Part shown: positions 42,825 to 52,873 of the stretch, piece after piece
How the letters are laid out: each line of letters begins with the position of its first letter
Position numbering within the stretch: position 1 is the first letter of the stretch
NCBI RefSeq assembly: GCF_002243345.2
Contig: NZ_CP022655.2
Location: 3,474,501-3,538,500 of the forward strand
DNA from: Paenibacillus sp. RUD330
Lineage (GTDB): Bacteria; Bacillota; Bacilli; Paenibacillales; Paenibacillaceae
Reading direction: 5' to 3'
DNA: 64,000 bases
The notes under the pieces: model-generated
Told to the model about the DNA's origin: nothing
The model's input: the letters and a program-made list of their open reading frames with translations, nothing else
Databases searched by the model: none
Program-made: the position numbers and the translations under genes

Positions 42825-42838
42825 CCAAAACGTTTTGG
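42825..42838. promoter_or_regulatory. LacI-type operator, proximal
   Basis: Perfect palindrome CCAAAACGTTTTGG with a central CG, as expected for LacI-family regulators, 25 bp upstream of the amylo-alpha-1,6-glucosidase start codon. Confidence 0.85.
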
Positions 42839-42896
42839 ACAACTTTACATGATGTCCATAAATGATCATGCCTTATAAACACTGATATTCCTGAAT

Positions 42897-42912
42897 TAGG
42901 AAGCGCTTACTT
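42897..42912. promoter_or_regulatory. Candidate cre (CcpA) site between the two LacI operators
   Basis: TAGGAAGCGCTTACTT matches the cre consensus WTGNAARCGNWWWCAW at 14 of 16 positions. Confidence 0.45.
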
Positions 42913-42916
42913 GTCA

Positions 42917-42932
42917 ACCAAAACGTTTTGGT
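42917..42932. promoter_or_regulatory. LacI-type operator, distal
   Basis: ACCAAAACGTTTTGGT, the same palindrome, centred 93 bp from the proximal copy. On the minus strand it is followed directly by TTGACA, a possible -35 box, but no -10 at standard spacing was found. Confidence 0.85.
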
Positions 42933-42962
42933 AATTTCCGAAAATAAAACGCCCTTCCGCTG

Positions 42963-43985
42963 TCACGGTTTTTCGCAGGGCGACGTGCTTTCTCTTATGA
43001 TCAGTTCGTTATGGAGCATGATCTTGTGGTTCACAGGCCTGCCTTCGATGAGGTCGACGAGCAGCTGGGCCGCCTGGTAGCCCATTTCGTATTTGTTCTG
43101 GCGGATGGTCGTAAGCTTGGGAGAGCTGTAGGAAGCGATCGCAATGTCGTCGTATCCGACGATCGAGATTCTCTCCGGCACCTTGCCGCCGCTGCGCTCG
43201 ACCGCCCTCAGCGCTCCGAGAACCATCAAGTCGCTCGCCGAGAATACGCCCGTCACCTCGGGATGATGAAGCAGGATCTCGAACATCGCCTCGCAGCCGC
43301 CCTCTTCCGAGAAGCTGCCGTTGAACACCAGCTCGGGCCTGTAGGCGATCCCGTGCTTCTCCAGCGTCTTCCGGTAGCCGCTCAGCCTCTCCAGGCTGAC
43401 CGCCGCATCGTTGTGGCCGTTGATCATCGCGATATGGCGATGCCCCTGCTCGATCAGATGCCTGACCGCCATGGAAGCTCCCTCCACATTGTCGGTCGTG
43501 ACATGCCCGAGGCAGCTGCCCTCGGCCGGGATGTCGATCAGCACGCACGGAAAGTTGGAGTCGTACGTCACTTCCTGCAGGTACGGATCCTGGACGCGAA
43601 GGCCCGAGATGATGGCGCCGTCCACGTTCCTTTCCTTGCACAGATCGCTGTAGGATTTGGACATCTGCTTTTTGGCGTTCGTGCTGAACAGCATGATCTC
43701 GTAATCCAGCTCTCCTGCCCGGTCGTTGATGCCGCACAGAATCTCGAATGCCATCGCATCCTTCGCTCCGGCCCGGTTGATGTCCGACAGGATCACGCCG
43801 AGCGTCCGCGTTTTCTTGGTGACTAGGCTGCGGGCGAGCACATTGGGGCGGTAGTTGAGCTCCTTGGCCGCTTTCTGGATCTTTTGGCGGGTTCCCTCGT
43901 TCACATCGTCATAGCCGTTCAACGCTCTGGAAACGGTCGTGACGGAGACTCCCGCATACTTCGCCAAGTCTTTTATGGTGGTCAG
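42963..43985 (-). CDS. LacI-family transcriptional regulator, apparent CTG start
   Basis: About 340 residues. The HTH (TIKDLAKYAGVSVTTVSRAL) and hinge-helix region (LNYRPNVLARSL) precede a periplasmic-binding-like sensor domain. An in-frame TGA lies three codons before the conserved HTH, and no ATG, GTG or TTG occurs before the first HTH residues. The only start candidate that keeps the whole HTH is CTG, preceded by AAAGGGGTGAGG at proper spacing. The alternative TTG inside helix 1 has no ribosome binding site and would remove the first residues of the DNA-binding domain. Identical palindromes before this gene and the operon indicate it controls both. Confidence 0.88.
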   Translation of the reverse strand: MTTIKDLAKYAGVSVTTVSRALNGYDDVNEGTRQKIQKAAKELNYRPNVLARSLVTKKTRTLGVILSDINRAGAKDAMAFEILCGINDRAGELDYEIMLFSTNAKKQMSKSYSDLCKERNVDGAIISGLRVQDPYLQEVTYDSNFPCVLIDIPAEGSCLGHVTTDNVEGASMAVRHLIEQGHRHIAMINGHNDAAVSLERLSGYRKTLEKHGIAYRPELVFNGSFSEEGGCEAMFEILLHHPEVTGVFSASDLMVLGALRAVERSGGKVPERISIVGYDDIAIASYSSPKLTTIRQNKYEMGYQAAQLLVDLIEGRPVNHKIMLHNELIIRESTSPCEKP

Positions 43986-44002
43986 TCTTCCTCACCCCTT
44001 TC

Positions 44003-44020
44003 TTCCAAAACGTTTTGGAA
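44003..44020. promoter_or_regulatory. LacI-type operator before the regulator gene
   Basis: TTCCAAAACGTTTTGGAA, a perfect 18-bp palindrome sharing the 14-bp core with both operators of the sugar operon. It lies about 20 bp upstream of the lacI-type start, consistent with autoregulation. Confidence 0.85.
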
Positions 44021-44048
44021 GTCTTTACCCGCTCAGTATAACGGATAA

Positions 44049-44064
44049 CCGAAAACGCTTGCAA
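44049..44064 (-). promoter_or_regulatory. Candidate cre site upstream of the LacI-family gene
   Basis: TTGCAAGCGTTTTCGG on the minus strand fits the cre consensus at 14 of 16 positions, 30 bp upstream of the operator. Confidence 0.4.
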
Positions 44065-44161
44065 CCATTTTTTTTACTTCTTTTCTACCTTGTCCCGCTA
44101 ATGGAGCATGCCATGAGCTTCAACATCCCAAGTGCGGAGCCCGTCGAAACGAAGCTCCGAC

Positions 44162-44207
44162 AAAAAAAGCCGGTCCGGATCTGTCCTGGGACAGATCCGG
44201 ACCGGCT
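44162..44207 (-). terminator. Strong terminator after the HEAT-repeat gene
   Basis: A perfect 16-bp stem (GCCGGTCCGGATCTGT / ACAGATCCGGACCGGC) with a 6-nt loop is followed by seven T residues on the minus strand. It ends the lepA/hemW-side transcription before island 2. Confidence 0.93.
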
Positions 44208-44220
44208 TGGCTTGCCGAGC

Positions 44221-44676
44221 TTATTTGCGGTCGAAGGACGCCTTCCAGACACCTTCCAGCCAAGTATCGAACTCAGGGCCTTTCTCGCCTTCGTAGACGT
44301 CATAGACGTCGCTCCTCGTCTTCCGCAGCTTCTCCTTGAAATCCTCCAGGGTATGGCCTTCCGGAAGGCTTTTGCGGATGCGGACGATGATCTTGGACAC
44401 GCCCTTGACCGGCTCGGACTTGCTGCGCGCCGGAGCTTGGACCGGCTCGCCGAAGCTCTTGAGCCCCGAGTAGGCCGCTTCGCGCACGGCATAGACCGGG
44501 TCGCTCGCCAGCAGGCGCGACATGATTTCAACCGACTGAGGCTGCTTGTGCTTGCCGAGCTCCTTGACGGCGGCCAGACGAGCCTTCCAGTCGGAAGTGC
44601 GGCTGGCCGCACGCTTGAGCTCCGCCATAGGATCCAGTTCTTGTTCTTGCTCCGGCTTGAATTCTTCCTGTTTCAA
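44221..44676 (-). CDS. HEAT-repeat protein
   Basis: 151 residues. Two HEAT-like helical pairs are visible (DWKARLAAVKELGKHKQPQSVEIMSRLL and DPVYAVREAAYSGLKSFG), followed by a Lys/Arg-rich segment and an acidic-aromatic C-terminus. A YozE-like or scaffold role is possible, but no function is established. It follows hemW on the same strand and ends at a strong terminator, so it may be the last gene of the lepA-hemW transcript. Confidence 0.8.
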   Translation of the reverse strand: MKQEEFKPEQEQELDPMAELKRAASRTSDWKARLAAVKELGKHKQPQSVEIMSRLLASDPVYAVREAAYSGLKSFGEPVQAPARSKSEPVKGVSKIIVRIRKSLPEGHTLEDFKEKLRKTRSDVYDVYEGEKGPEFDTWLEGVWKASFDRK

Positions 44677-44731
44677 TGGAAATTTCCCCTTTTATCGCTT
44701 CATAATCAATCATGCTACCACTGCCGGCTGT

Positions 44732-45949
44732 TTATACGCCGGCCGTCTCTTCGCCCAGCACGCCGACGAACGCGCCGAACACCTCGTTGCCGAGCAGCAC
44801 GCCTTGCGGAGTCAGGCGATAGCCGGTGCCCGGGCGAAGCGGCGTGCCTCCCGGCAATGTCTCGGCGCCGCCGTCGACACGCTGCATCAAACCTTCCTGC
44901 AGCAGCGGCTGCAGCTGGCTTCCGAATGCGCCTTCGATCGTATGTCCCGGGAACTGCTGCTCGAAGTCCCGGTCGCGGACGCCGTCCAGCAGCCGCAGGC
45001 CGACCATCATGAAGTCCTCCATCGCGTCCGTATCCGGGACCCGCTCCTCCGACAGGCGGGGCAGCCTCTGCAGACCGGCATCGATGTACGGCTGCACGCC
45101 TTTGATGTTCACATGCCGGAGCCCGTGGACATAGCCGTGCGCGCCGGCTCCAAGCCCGTAATAGGGCTCATTGCGCCAGTAGGTGGAGTTGTGCCGGCTC
45201 TCGAAGCCGGGCTTCGCGAAGTTGCTGATCTCGTAATGCTCGTATCCCGCGCCCTGCAGCCGCCCGATGAGATGGAGATACATCTCCAGATCCTCGTCCT
45301 CGGTCGGCAGCGGCAGCTCGTTGCGCTCGTACATATGGTGGAAGAGCGTGTTCTCCTCCACCTTGAGGCTGTAGAGCGAGTAATGCGGCAGATCCAGCTC
45401 CAGAGCCTTGTCGACGCTGTCGGACAGCATCGACACCGTCTGCTTCGGCAAGCCGAACATCAGGTCGATGGACAAGTTGCGGAAGCCCGCCGCCCGCGCA
45501 TTCTCCAGGCTGCGGTATACGTCGTCCACGTTGTGGATGCGGCCAATCCGCTCCAGAAGCCCGTTGTCGAACGACTGCACGCCGAAGCTCAGCCGATTGA
45601 CCCCGCCCGCGAACATGACCGCGAGCTTGTCGGGATCGGTCGTGCCGGGATTGGCCTCCATCGTGAATTCCGTTCCTTCATGCAGCGGGAAATGCTTCCT
45701 TACGGCGGCAAGGAATCTCTCCATCTGAGGCGGAGTCAGCACCGTCGGAGTGCCTCCTCCCACGAATACCGTATCGATCCGCTCCGCCGGAACCGCAGCC
45801 AGGGTGAGCTCCATCTCCTTTTCCAGCGCGGTCAGATAGCTGTCGACCGGCTGGCCTTGCAGCACATAGGAGTTGAAGTCGCAGTAAAAGCATTTGTTCG
45901 TGCAAAAAGGGATATGAATGTAAAGCGCCTTGGGCGCGTGCTTCAGCAT
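44732..45949 (-). CDS. hemW: Radical SAM heme chaperone HemW
   Basis: 405 residues. The radical SAM motif CTNKCFYC (Cys16, 20, 23) follows the family start LYIHIPFC. FVGGGTPTVL and the EANPG block bind SAM, and a C-terminal HemN-like domain follows. HemW was long annotated as oxygen-independent coproporphyrinogen oxidase, but the CxxxCxxC without the extra cysteine of HemN and the gene's place after lepA fit HemW. The start follows the lepA stop with a hairpin in the gap. Confidence 0.95.
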   Translation of the reverse strand: MLKHAPKALYIHIPFCTNKCFYCDFNSYVLQGQPVDSYLTALEKEMELTLAAVPAERIDTVFVGGGTPTVLTPPQMERFLAAVRKHFPLHEGTEFTMEANPGTTDPDKLAVMFAGGVNRLSFGVQSFDNGLLERIGRIHNVDDVYRSLENARAAGFRNLSIDLMFGLPKQTVSMLSDSVDKALELDLPHYSLYSLKVEENTLFHHMYERNELPLPTEDEDLEMYLHLIGRLQGAGYEHYEISNFAKPGFESRHNSTYWRNEPYYGLGAGAHGYVHGLRHVNIKGVQPYIDAGLQRLPRLSEERVPDTDAMEDFMMVGLRLLDGVRDRDFEQQFPGHTIEGAFGSQLQPLLQEGLMQRVDGGAETLPGGTPLRPGTGYRLTPQGVLLGNEVFGAFVGVLGEETAGV

Positions 45950-46005
45950 GGCGATGCCTCCTCTACCGGGAACCGCTGCACTTCGGGTTCCCTTAAACGC
46001 CGCAA

Positions 46006-46027
46006 GAGGAGAGCCTCGGCTCTCCTC
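46006..46027. other. Stem-loop between lepA and hemW
   Basis: AGGAGAGCC and GGCTCTCCT form a perfect 9-bp stem with a 2-nt loop (extended by 1-2 bp). No T-run follows on the minus strand, so transcription into hemW probably continues. Confidence 0.5.
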
Positions 46028-46082
46028 CAGCGAAGCCGGATGCCGAATGGGCGGAAGCGCCCGTCCGGCCTGTGTCCAGCCA

Positions 46083-47900
<1,818 letters not shown>

Positions 47901-48011
47901 GCTTAACTATCCACACCCCTCAATTATCTAACCCATTCGTACCATTATACCCGAGGCGGACCGGGGCGGCAATGAGCGGCAGGGAAAGGAAGCGAGCCGG
48001 ACGGCAAGCCG

Positions 48012-48500
48012 TTATTTGGTGAAGGAGTCGAAGAGGGTCACGATCATGCGGATGCCGGAGCTGGATACGCTCTGCAGCATGCCGGCCGTTCCGTCGGCAA
48101 GGCGGTTGACGCCGGTGTCGGAATCCAGCGGCGCGACTCCCGGCAGCCTGGACCGTTCATCCGCGCCCGAGACTCCATTCCATGCCGAGACGTCTCCGCC
48201 CTCCGCTCCGGCCGACTCCGCATCTCCGGCGAATGCCGTCTGCGACTCTGACGAGGCGGACGGCTGGACGCCGTACTTCTTCTGAAGCTGACGCAGCTCC
48301 GCTTCGTATTTCTGCGCCGCCTGCAGCTGCTCGCGCGCTTTCGCGGCTTCCGCGAAACGCCCCACCGCCGCGGGATCGGAGCCCTCGATCGGTCCGTATA
48401 CCCGGTTGATGCCGCCCGTCGTCATCTCCATCCCGAACATCAGCACGGCCGCCAGAGCGGCGCCCAGCACGGTCCATTTGAGCTGGCTTCTTCTGCGCAT
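48012..48500 (-). CDS. YqxA-like (DUF3679) membrane-anchored protein
   Basis: 162 residues. A positively charged start, one hydrophobic segment (about 9-28) with FGMEMTTGGINRVYG right after it, a helical Ala/Gln/Lys-rich stretch (about 45-80), a Ser/Glu/Gly-rich linker and a C-terminal amphipathic helix. The motif after the membrane segment and the position between spoIIP and lepA match B. subtilis YqxA, which is shorter and of unknown function. Probably expressed with spoIIP in the mother cell (inference). Confidence 0.72.
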   Translation of the reverse strand: MRRRSQLKWTVLGAALAAVLMFGMEMTTGGINRVYGPIEGSDPAAVGRFAEAAKAREQLQAAQKYEAELRQLQKKYGVQPSASSESQTAFAGDAESAGAEGGDVSAWNGVSGADERSRLPGVAPLDSDTGVNRLADGTAGMLQSVSSSGIRMIVTLFDSFTK

Positions 48501-48527
48501 GATGACCTCTCCTCTCGATTAATGGAA

Positions 48528-49766
48528 TCAAGCCTTCTCGCCCTCGAAATACAGATCCGCGATCACTTCGGCCAGCGCGTCGGCCGTCCGGTAGCCTTCC
48601 TCCAGCGAGTTGTCGATGCCGCCGACCTCGACGAGCACGCTGTCCGAGGCCAGCGACTGATTGTATTCCCCGTTGCCGGTCGTCACCGTCTTGCCCCAGA
48701 TGCCGCGCGACAAGCCGGGATAACGTTCGTTCAGCAGGTTGTGGATCCGCTCGGCGAATTTCTCGTTTTCTTCCCAATTCGGATTTTTGCGGCCGATGAT
48801 GAAAAATACTTTGGCATAATCCTTGCCTCCGATATTCACCGTCGTCGTCTTGCGCTTGGCGGAATCCCGATGGATATCGAAAAAGAACTTCAGCCCTTTA
48901 TTGGCGCTCATCGCTTCCTGCACGCTCTTCTTGGAATACTTGTAGCTCATCGTATATTTGAAGCCCGGAATCACAGAAGGATAATCCGTGCTGGAGTGGA
49001 CGGCTCCGACACCGCGTTTCTCCAGCTGCTCGGCCAGCCTCTCTCCGACATTGGCCACATTGACCTTGGAGGATTCCGGATTCGTTCCGGGCTTGCTCAC
49101 TTCCGGATTGTAGGATTCGCGGATATGCGAATGATAGATGAACACGGCCTTGCTGCCGCCATCGGCGGCCGGAGGCGCTCCGCTGCCGGTCCCGCCGCTC
49201 CCCGGACCGCTCTGCCCGCTGCCCGCCGGATCCTCCTGCGGCACTCCGATCGGACCTACCGGCGAATCGTCCTCGATGCCTGCGTCATGGCCGTCTTCGC
49301 CGGAATCGTCGCCTGCAGCCGCCTCGGGCTCGTCCTCCGGCGCCGGCGTCTGACCACCCGCCGCGCCCGCCTTGCCGGCCAGATTCTCGCCGCCGCTCTG
49401 CATGACGGGCATGCCGGCCGCCAGCAGGCTGCGCGGGCTGCCCGGATTCACGTCGGTCAGCATGCGGAGCACGAAGCTGCTCACCTGCCGGGTCGATACG
49501 CTCTCGCCATGCCCGCTGCTCTGGAACGCAGGCATCTCCATTCCCAGCATGTCCGCCAGAAAGGCGCTTGAAACCATCGATGTCAATCCTTTCATGGAGG
49601 AAGCCGGCGATGAAGGATCCTGATGGCGGACAATCGAAGCGGCCCCGGCCAGCACGAAGATGATCATGGAGCATAGCGACAGCAGCACGAAGGTGCGTCC
49701 CGCAGCGAGGAACTCGCGGATGCGGAGACTGCTTTTTCCCAGATTGACGGCCATGATTCGTTTCAT
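48528..49766 (-). CDS. spoIIP: Stage II sporulation protein P (SpoIIP)
   Basis: About 412 residues: an N-terminal membrane segment (about residues 20-45), a low-complexity Gly/Ser/Asp/Glu-rich linker, then the cell-wall hydrolase domain. SpoIIP acts as amidase and endopeptidase in the DMP complex during engulfment. Candidate metal and catalytic residues are in FIYHSHIRESY, FFFDIHRDS and LVEVGGIDNSLEE. The ATG chosen has GGGAGGAGAACC upstream; the open frame extends further without a good start. It is followed by the yqxA-like gene. Confidence 0.95.
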   Translation of the reverse strand: MKRIMAVNLGKSSLRIREFLAAGRTFVLLSLCSMIIFVLAGAASIVRHQDPSSPASSMKGLTSMVSSAFLADMLGMEMPAFQSSGHGESVSTRQVSSFVLRMLTDVNPGSPRSLLAAGMPVMQSGGENLAGKAGAAGGQTPAPEDEPEAAAGDDSGEDGHDAGIEDDSPVGPIGVPQEDPAGSGQSGPGSGGTGSGAPPAADGGSKAVFIYHSHIRESYNPEVSKPGTNPESSKVNVANVGERLAEQLEKRGVGAVHSSTDYPSVIPGFKYTMSYKYSKKSVQEAMSANKGLKFFFDIHRDSAKRKTTTVNIGGKDYAKVFFIIGRKNPNWEENEKFAERIHNLLNERYPGLSRGIWGKTVTTGNGEYNQSLASDSVLVEVGGIDNSLEEGYRTADALAEVIADLYFEGEKA

Positions 49767-49839
49767 ATCGGTTCTCCTCCCGAAAGCGGTTCTGCGGTTC
49801 TGAAAGCAAAAACAGGGTCCTGCTCTCTCAACTGTTTCT

Positions 49840-49869
49840 ACTCTATGAGGAAAAAGGAAGTGATAGAAC
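49840..49869 (-). promoter_or_regulatory. Possible SigE promoter of spoIIP
   Basis: On the minus strand GTTCTAT (49863-49869) and CATAGAGT (49840-49847) are separated by 15 bp. This loosely resembles the SigE -35 and -10 (CATACAnT) elements and lies about 75 bp before the start codon. Two or three mismatches make it tentative. Confidence 0.3.
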
Positions 49870-49910
49870 TCCATTCGAGAGATGAGCCTGCGGCAGCGGG
49901 GAAAGCGCGC

Positions 49911-49955
49911 AAAAAAACAGCCCGCTCCTTGGCAGGAGCAGGCTGTTGCTTTTTA
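49911..49955 (-). terminator. Terminator of the SDR gene
   Basis: ACAGCC-(C)-GCTCCT / AGGAGC-(A)-GGCTGT hairpin with seven T residues on the minus strand; T residues on the other side may make it bidirectional. Confidence 0.85.
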
Positions 49956-49978
49956 TCCGGAAACCTCTACCCGGGTCG

Positions 49979-50743
49979 TTATTGGCCCATCATGCCTCCG
50001 TCGACCGTGTACAGGGAAGCGGTAACGAACGACGCTTCATCGGACAAGAGGAAGTTCATCACGGCCGCTACCTCTTGCGGCTCGCCGTAGCGGCCCAGCG
50101 GCGTGCTGTCCTCGTTGGCCTTCTTGAATCCTTCGGGAGCTCCCGATTTGGTCTCGATCTGGCGCATCATGTTCGTATTGATTGTGCCCGGCAGCACCGC
50201 ATTGACGCGGACGCCGTAGCCGGCCGCTTCGTTCGCCGCGACGCGGGTGAGACCGATGACGGCGTGTTTGGACATGATATAGGGAGACATGCCCGGAGCG
50301 CCCATGAGGCCTGCCAGCGAGGATGTGTTCAGCACCGCGCCGGACTTCTGCTTCTTCATGACCGGAAGCACATGCTGCAGGCCGAGGAACACTCCGCGCA
50401 CGTTGACGTTGTAGACGAGATCGAGCGTAGCGACGCTCTGGTCCTCGATGCTGCCCACGGCTCCTTCAATGCCGGCGTTGTTGGCGAAATAATCGATCGT
50501 GCCGAACTTCTCCACCGCCCGCTCGACGTAGTTCCGGACATCCTCCTCTTTCGAGACATCCGCCGCGACGGCAATCGTCTTGGCGCTGTCGAGGCCGAGC
50601 TCGGCGATGACGGCCTGCAGGGCTTCCTCCTTCAGATCGACGAGGACAAGATTGAGGTTCCGCTGGGCCAGACGGCGCGTCAGCTCCTTGCCGATTCCTC
50701 CTGCGGCTCCCGTGATGACGGCTGTTTTCGTTTGTTCGGACAT
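49979..50743 (-). CDS. SDR-family NAD(P)-dependent oxidoreductase
   Basis: 254 residues, classical short-chain dehydrogenase. Cofactor motif TGAAGGIGK (11-19), NNAG (88-91), catalytic Ser141 or Ser142, and YxxxK at Tyr155/Lys159. The substrate is unknown. It is divergent from a TetR-family gene with a palindromic site between them and has its own terminator, so it is probably the target of that regulator. The pair interrupts gpr-spoIIP. Confidence 0.92.
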   Translation of the reverse strand: MSEQTKTAVITGAAGGIGKELTRRLAQRNLNLVLVDLKEEALQAVIAELGLDSAKTIAVAADVSKEEDVRNYVERAVEKFGTIDYFANNAGIEGAVGSIEDQSVATLDLVYNVNVRGVFLGLQHVLPVMKKQKSGAVLNTSSLAGLMGAPGMSPYIMSKHAVIGLTRVAANEAAGYGVRVNAVLPGTINTNMMRQIETKSGAPEGFKKANEDSTPLGRYGEPQEVAAVMNFLLSDEASFVTASLYTVDGGMMGQ

Positions 50744-50803
50744 ATAGGATCGCTACCTTATCCATTAGATTTTTGGGGAAGGCCCGGATGGGCGGCCCGC
50801 TTG

Positions 50804-50822
50804 AACCGGTATCGGTTAACCG
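50804..50822. promoter_or_regulatory. Candidate TetR operator in the SDR/TetR divergent region
   Basis: AACCG-GTAT-CGGTT-AACCG: three alternating half-sites that form two overlapping palindromes, about 60 bp upstream of the SDR start codon. Confidence 0.5.
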
Positions 50823-51040
50823 CTTACAGACCAAGCATACGCCTGGCCGGAAAATGCCGCAATAAGCAGGCGCCGCCTGCTTTGTCGCCTATTGGACAGC
50901 CGGAATCCGGCTGTCGTTCAACGCCGTCATCTTGCACATTCGGCTCGGGAATGTCGCCTTTCCGATCGGCATTTCCCTTGAGCGTCCCCGCTTGTCTATA
51001 CTGGATAAAGGACATTCCATCGAGAGGAGTCTCGCCGCGC

Positions 51041-51634
51041 ATGGACAAACAGCTAGACCGCAGAACCAAACGAACCCGCGAAGCCCTTCAGTCCGCCCTG
51101 ATCCGGATTATCCGGAGAAAAGGCTACGAGGCGGCGACCATTCTCGAGATCGCCGAGGAGGCCGATTACAACCGCGGCACCTTCTACAACCATTACGCCG
51201 GCAAGGAAGAGCTGCTGGAGGAAATCCGGCTGGGCTTCCTCCAGCAGTTCGCCGACCTCATTCTCGGGCCCTATCCGGGGATGAGCGGAGTCGGCGCCGC
51301 AGACATCTATCCTTCCAGCCTGCTTCTATTCCAGCATGTCGAGCAGAACAAGGAGACCTTCCTGGCGCTGCTGGCGGTCGACAGAGGGCTGGGGGAAGAC
51401 ATGAACCGCGTCCTGAAGGACGCCATGAAGCGGGACCTGCAGCTGAGCGTGGAGGAGCAGGATCCCGAGGTGGATCGGGAATTCATGTACAGCTATCTCG
51501 CCTCCGCGACGATCGGCGTCGTCATGTACTGGGCCGGGACCGGCTTCAAGTTCTCCTCCGACTATATGGCCAGGCAGCTGCTGCTGCAGATCAACAATCG
51601 CCTCGACTACATCGAATTCAAGCGGAAACAATGA
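51041..51634 (+). CDS. TetR/AcrR-family transcriptional regulator
   Basis: About 197 residues. The N-terminal HTH contains the TetR signature (ILEIAEEADYNRGTFYNHYAGKEELL at about residues 35-60) and a helical ligand-binding domain follows. The ATG has GAGAGGAG 11 bases upstream. The open frame extends far upstream without homology, so this start is preferred. Divergent from the SDR gene; likely autoregulated and controlling it (inference). Confidence 0.92.
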   Translation: MDKQLDRRTKRTREALQSALIRIIRRKGYEAATILEIAEEADYNRGTFYNHYAGKEELLEEIRLGFLQQFADLILGPYPGMSGVGAADIYPSSLLLFQHVEQNKETFLALLAVDRGLGEDMNRVLKDAMKRDLQLSVEEQDPEVDREFMYSYLASATIGVVMYWAGTGFKFSSDYMARQLLLQINNRLDYIEFKRKQ

Positions 51635-51671
51635 AAAAACCGGGACAGCTTCCATAAGAAAGCGTCCCGGT
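51634..51671. terminator. Shared terminator between the TetR gene and gpr
   Basis: CCGGGAC / GTCCCGG stem with a partly paired inner GCTT/AAGC. Six T residues follow on the minus strand, serving gpr; it also lies at the end of the converging TetR gene. Confidence 0.8.
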
Positions 51672-51689
51672 GCGGATTCCGCGGATCGG

Positions 51690-52697
51690 TCAATGCGTAT
51701 AGGCGGCCACGTTGGAGCTGTCCACCGCGTCATGAAGCGCCGCATTGAGTCCGCTGGCGATGACATTGGCGATATCCTCGATGAACTGGTCGATTTCCTT
51801 CGGCGTCACGAGCAGGTCATGCTTGAGCGGCGAGAGCACCTCCTTGACGAGCATGAGCCGCTCCGTCTCCCCGAGCTGATCCAGCATGCCCATCAGCTGG
51901 CCGGTATCGCCAGCCTGCTGCTTGAAATGCTCCTTCATCATGTCGAACGCGCTGCTCACGACCGTCGAGGCGTAGACGACCGTCGGAACCCCGATGGCGA
52001 TGACGGGAACGCCGAGTATTTCTTTCGTGAGCCCCTTGCGCTTGTTGCCGATCCCGGATCCGGGATGGATGCCCGTATCCGCGATCTGGATCGTCGTATT
52101 CACGCGGTCGAGCGAGCGGGAGGCGAGCGCGTCGATGGCGATGATGAGGCCCGGCTTCGTTTTCTCCGCGATGCTCTGGATGATCTCGCTGGATTCGATG
52201 CCGGTGATGCCGAGCACGCCGGGGGCGACGGCGCTGACGCAGCGGTAGCCCGGAGCGACCTGATCCGGCATCAGCTCGAAAAATTGCCGCGTCACCATCG
52301 TATTCTCCACGACGAGCGGGCCGAGAGCGTCGGGAGTGACATTCCAGTTGCCGAGCCCGACGATGAGCACGTTCGCGTCCTTGGCGACGCCGAGCTCCTG
52401 CAGGAAGCGCTCGAACTCCTGGGCGAACGAGGTCGCGACTCGATCTCCGAGCTCCGAATCATGCGTCCGCAGCTCGGGCACTTCGAAGGTGACATATTTG
52501 CCCATGACTTTGCCGATGGCCCGCGAGCCCGCTTCGTTCTCGACCGTCAGCCTTGTGATCGTGATGCCCTCGTCTTCCGTCGTCTCGGAGTGGACGCCGG
52601 GAATCGGGCCTCCGCTCGACTCCTCGGCCATTTGCTTCGCTTCCAGCGCCAGGTCGGTGTGAACCGCATAACGTCCCAAATCCAAATCATGATTCAT
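51690..52697 (-). CDS. gpr: Germination protease GPR
   Basis: About 335 residues. This aspartic-type protease degrades small acid-soluble spore proteins at germination. The N-terminus (LGRYAVHTDLALEA) contains the pro-region that is removed by autoprocessing, and the conserved core is seen in LIVGLGNWNVTPDALGP, GLIIAIDALASRS and DTGIHPGSGIGN. The ATG chosen has GAGGAG 9 bases upstream. In B. subtilis it also sits between rpsT and spoIIP. A SigG-type promoter was looked for but not convincingly found. Confidence 0.96.
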   Translation of the reverse strand: MNHDLDLGRYAVHTDLALEAKQMAEESSGGPIPGVHSETTEDEGITITRLTVENEAGSRAIGKVMGKYVTFEVPELRTHDSELGDRVATSFAQEFERFLQELGVAKDANVLIVGLGNWNVTPDALGPLVVENTMVTRQFFELMPDQVAPGYRCVSAVAPGVLGITGIESSEIIQSIAEKTKPGLIIAIDALASRSLDRVNTTIQIADTGIHPGSGIGNKRKGLTKEILGVPVIAIGVPTVVYASTVVSSAFDMMKEHFKQQAGDTGQLMGMLDQLGETERLMLVKEVLSPLKHDLLVTPKEIDQFIEDIANVIASGLNAALHDAVDSSNVAAYTH

Positions 52698-52786
52698 GCG
52701 CCAACGCTCCTCTGCACGATTTGCCATTAGCTTGCTGATCCCGGATTCGTTTTATGCGGCCGGCATGTTTTATCCAGCCGTTCGTA

Positions 52787-52815
52787 TTGCAATTTGCCAA
52801 TGTGCATGATAAGAT
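52787..52815 (+). promoter_or_regulatory. SigA promoter of rpsT
   Basis: TTGCAA (52787-52792), 17-bp spacer, TAAGAT (52810-52815), about 50 bp before the rpsT ribosome binding site. Confidence 0.7.
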
Positions 52816-52873
52816 ATTTTAAGTTGTGTTGCAGTATGGGGTCTTATCCCCTTTTGTAGGAGGTGAACCACAA

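Noticed and set aside
49946-51040. Long upstream extension of the TetR-family reading frame
   Set aside because: The extension is the antisense of the SDR gene; the TetR fold begins at the ATG preceded by GAGAGGAG.
52698-52800. A SigG promoter for gpr
   Set aside because: TGGATA and CATAAAA are present, but only 14 bp apart instead of the expected 17-18, so it was not called.
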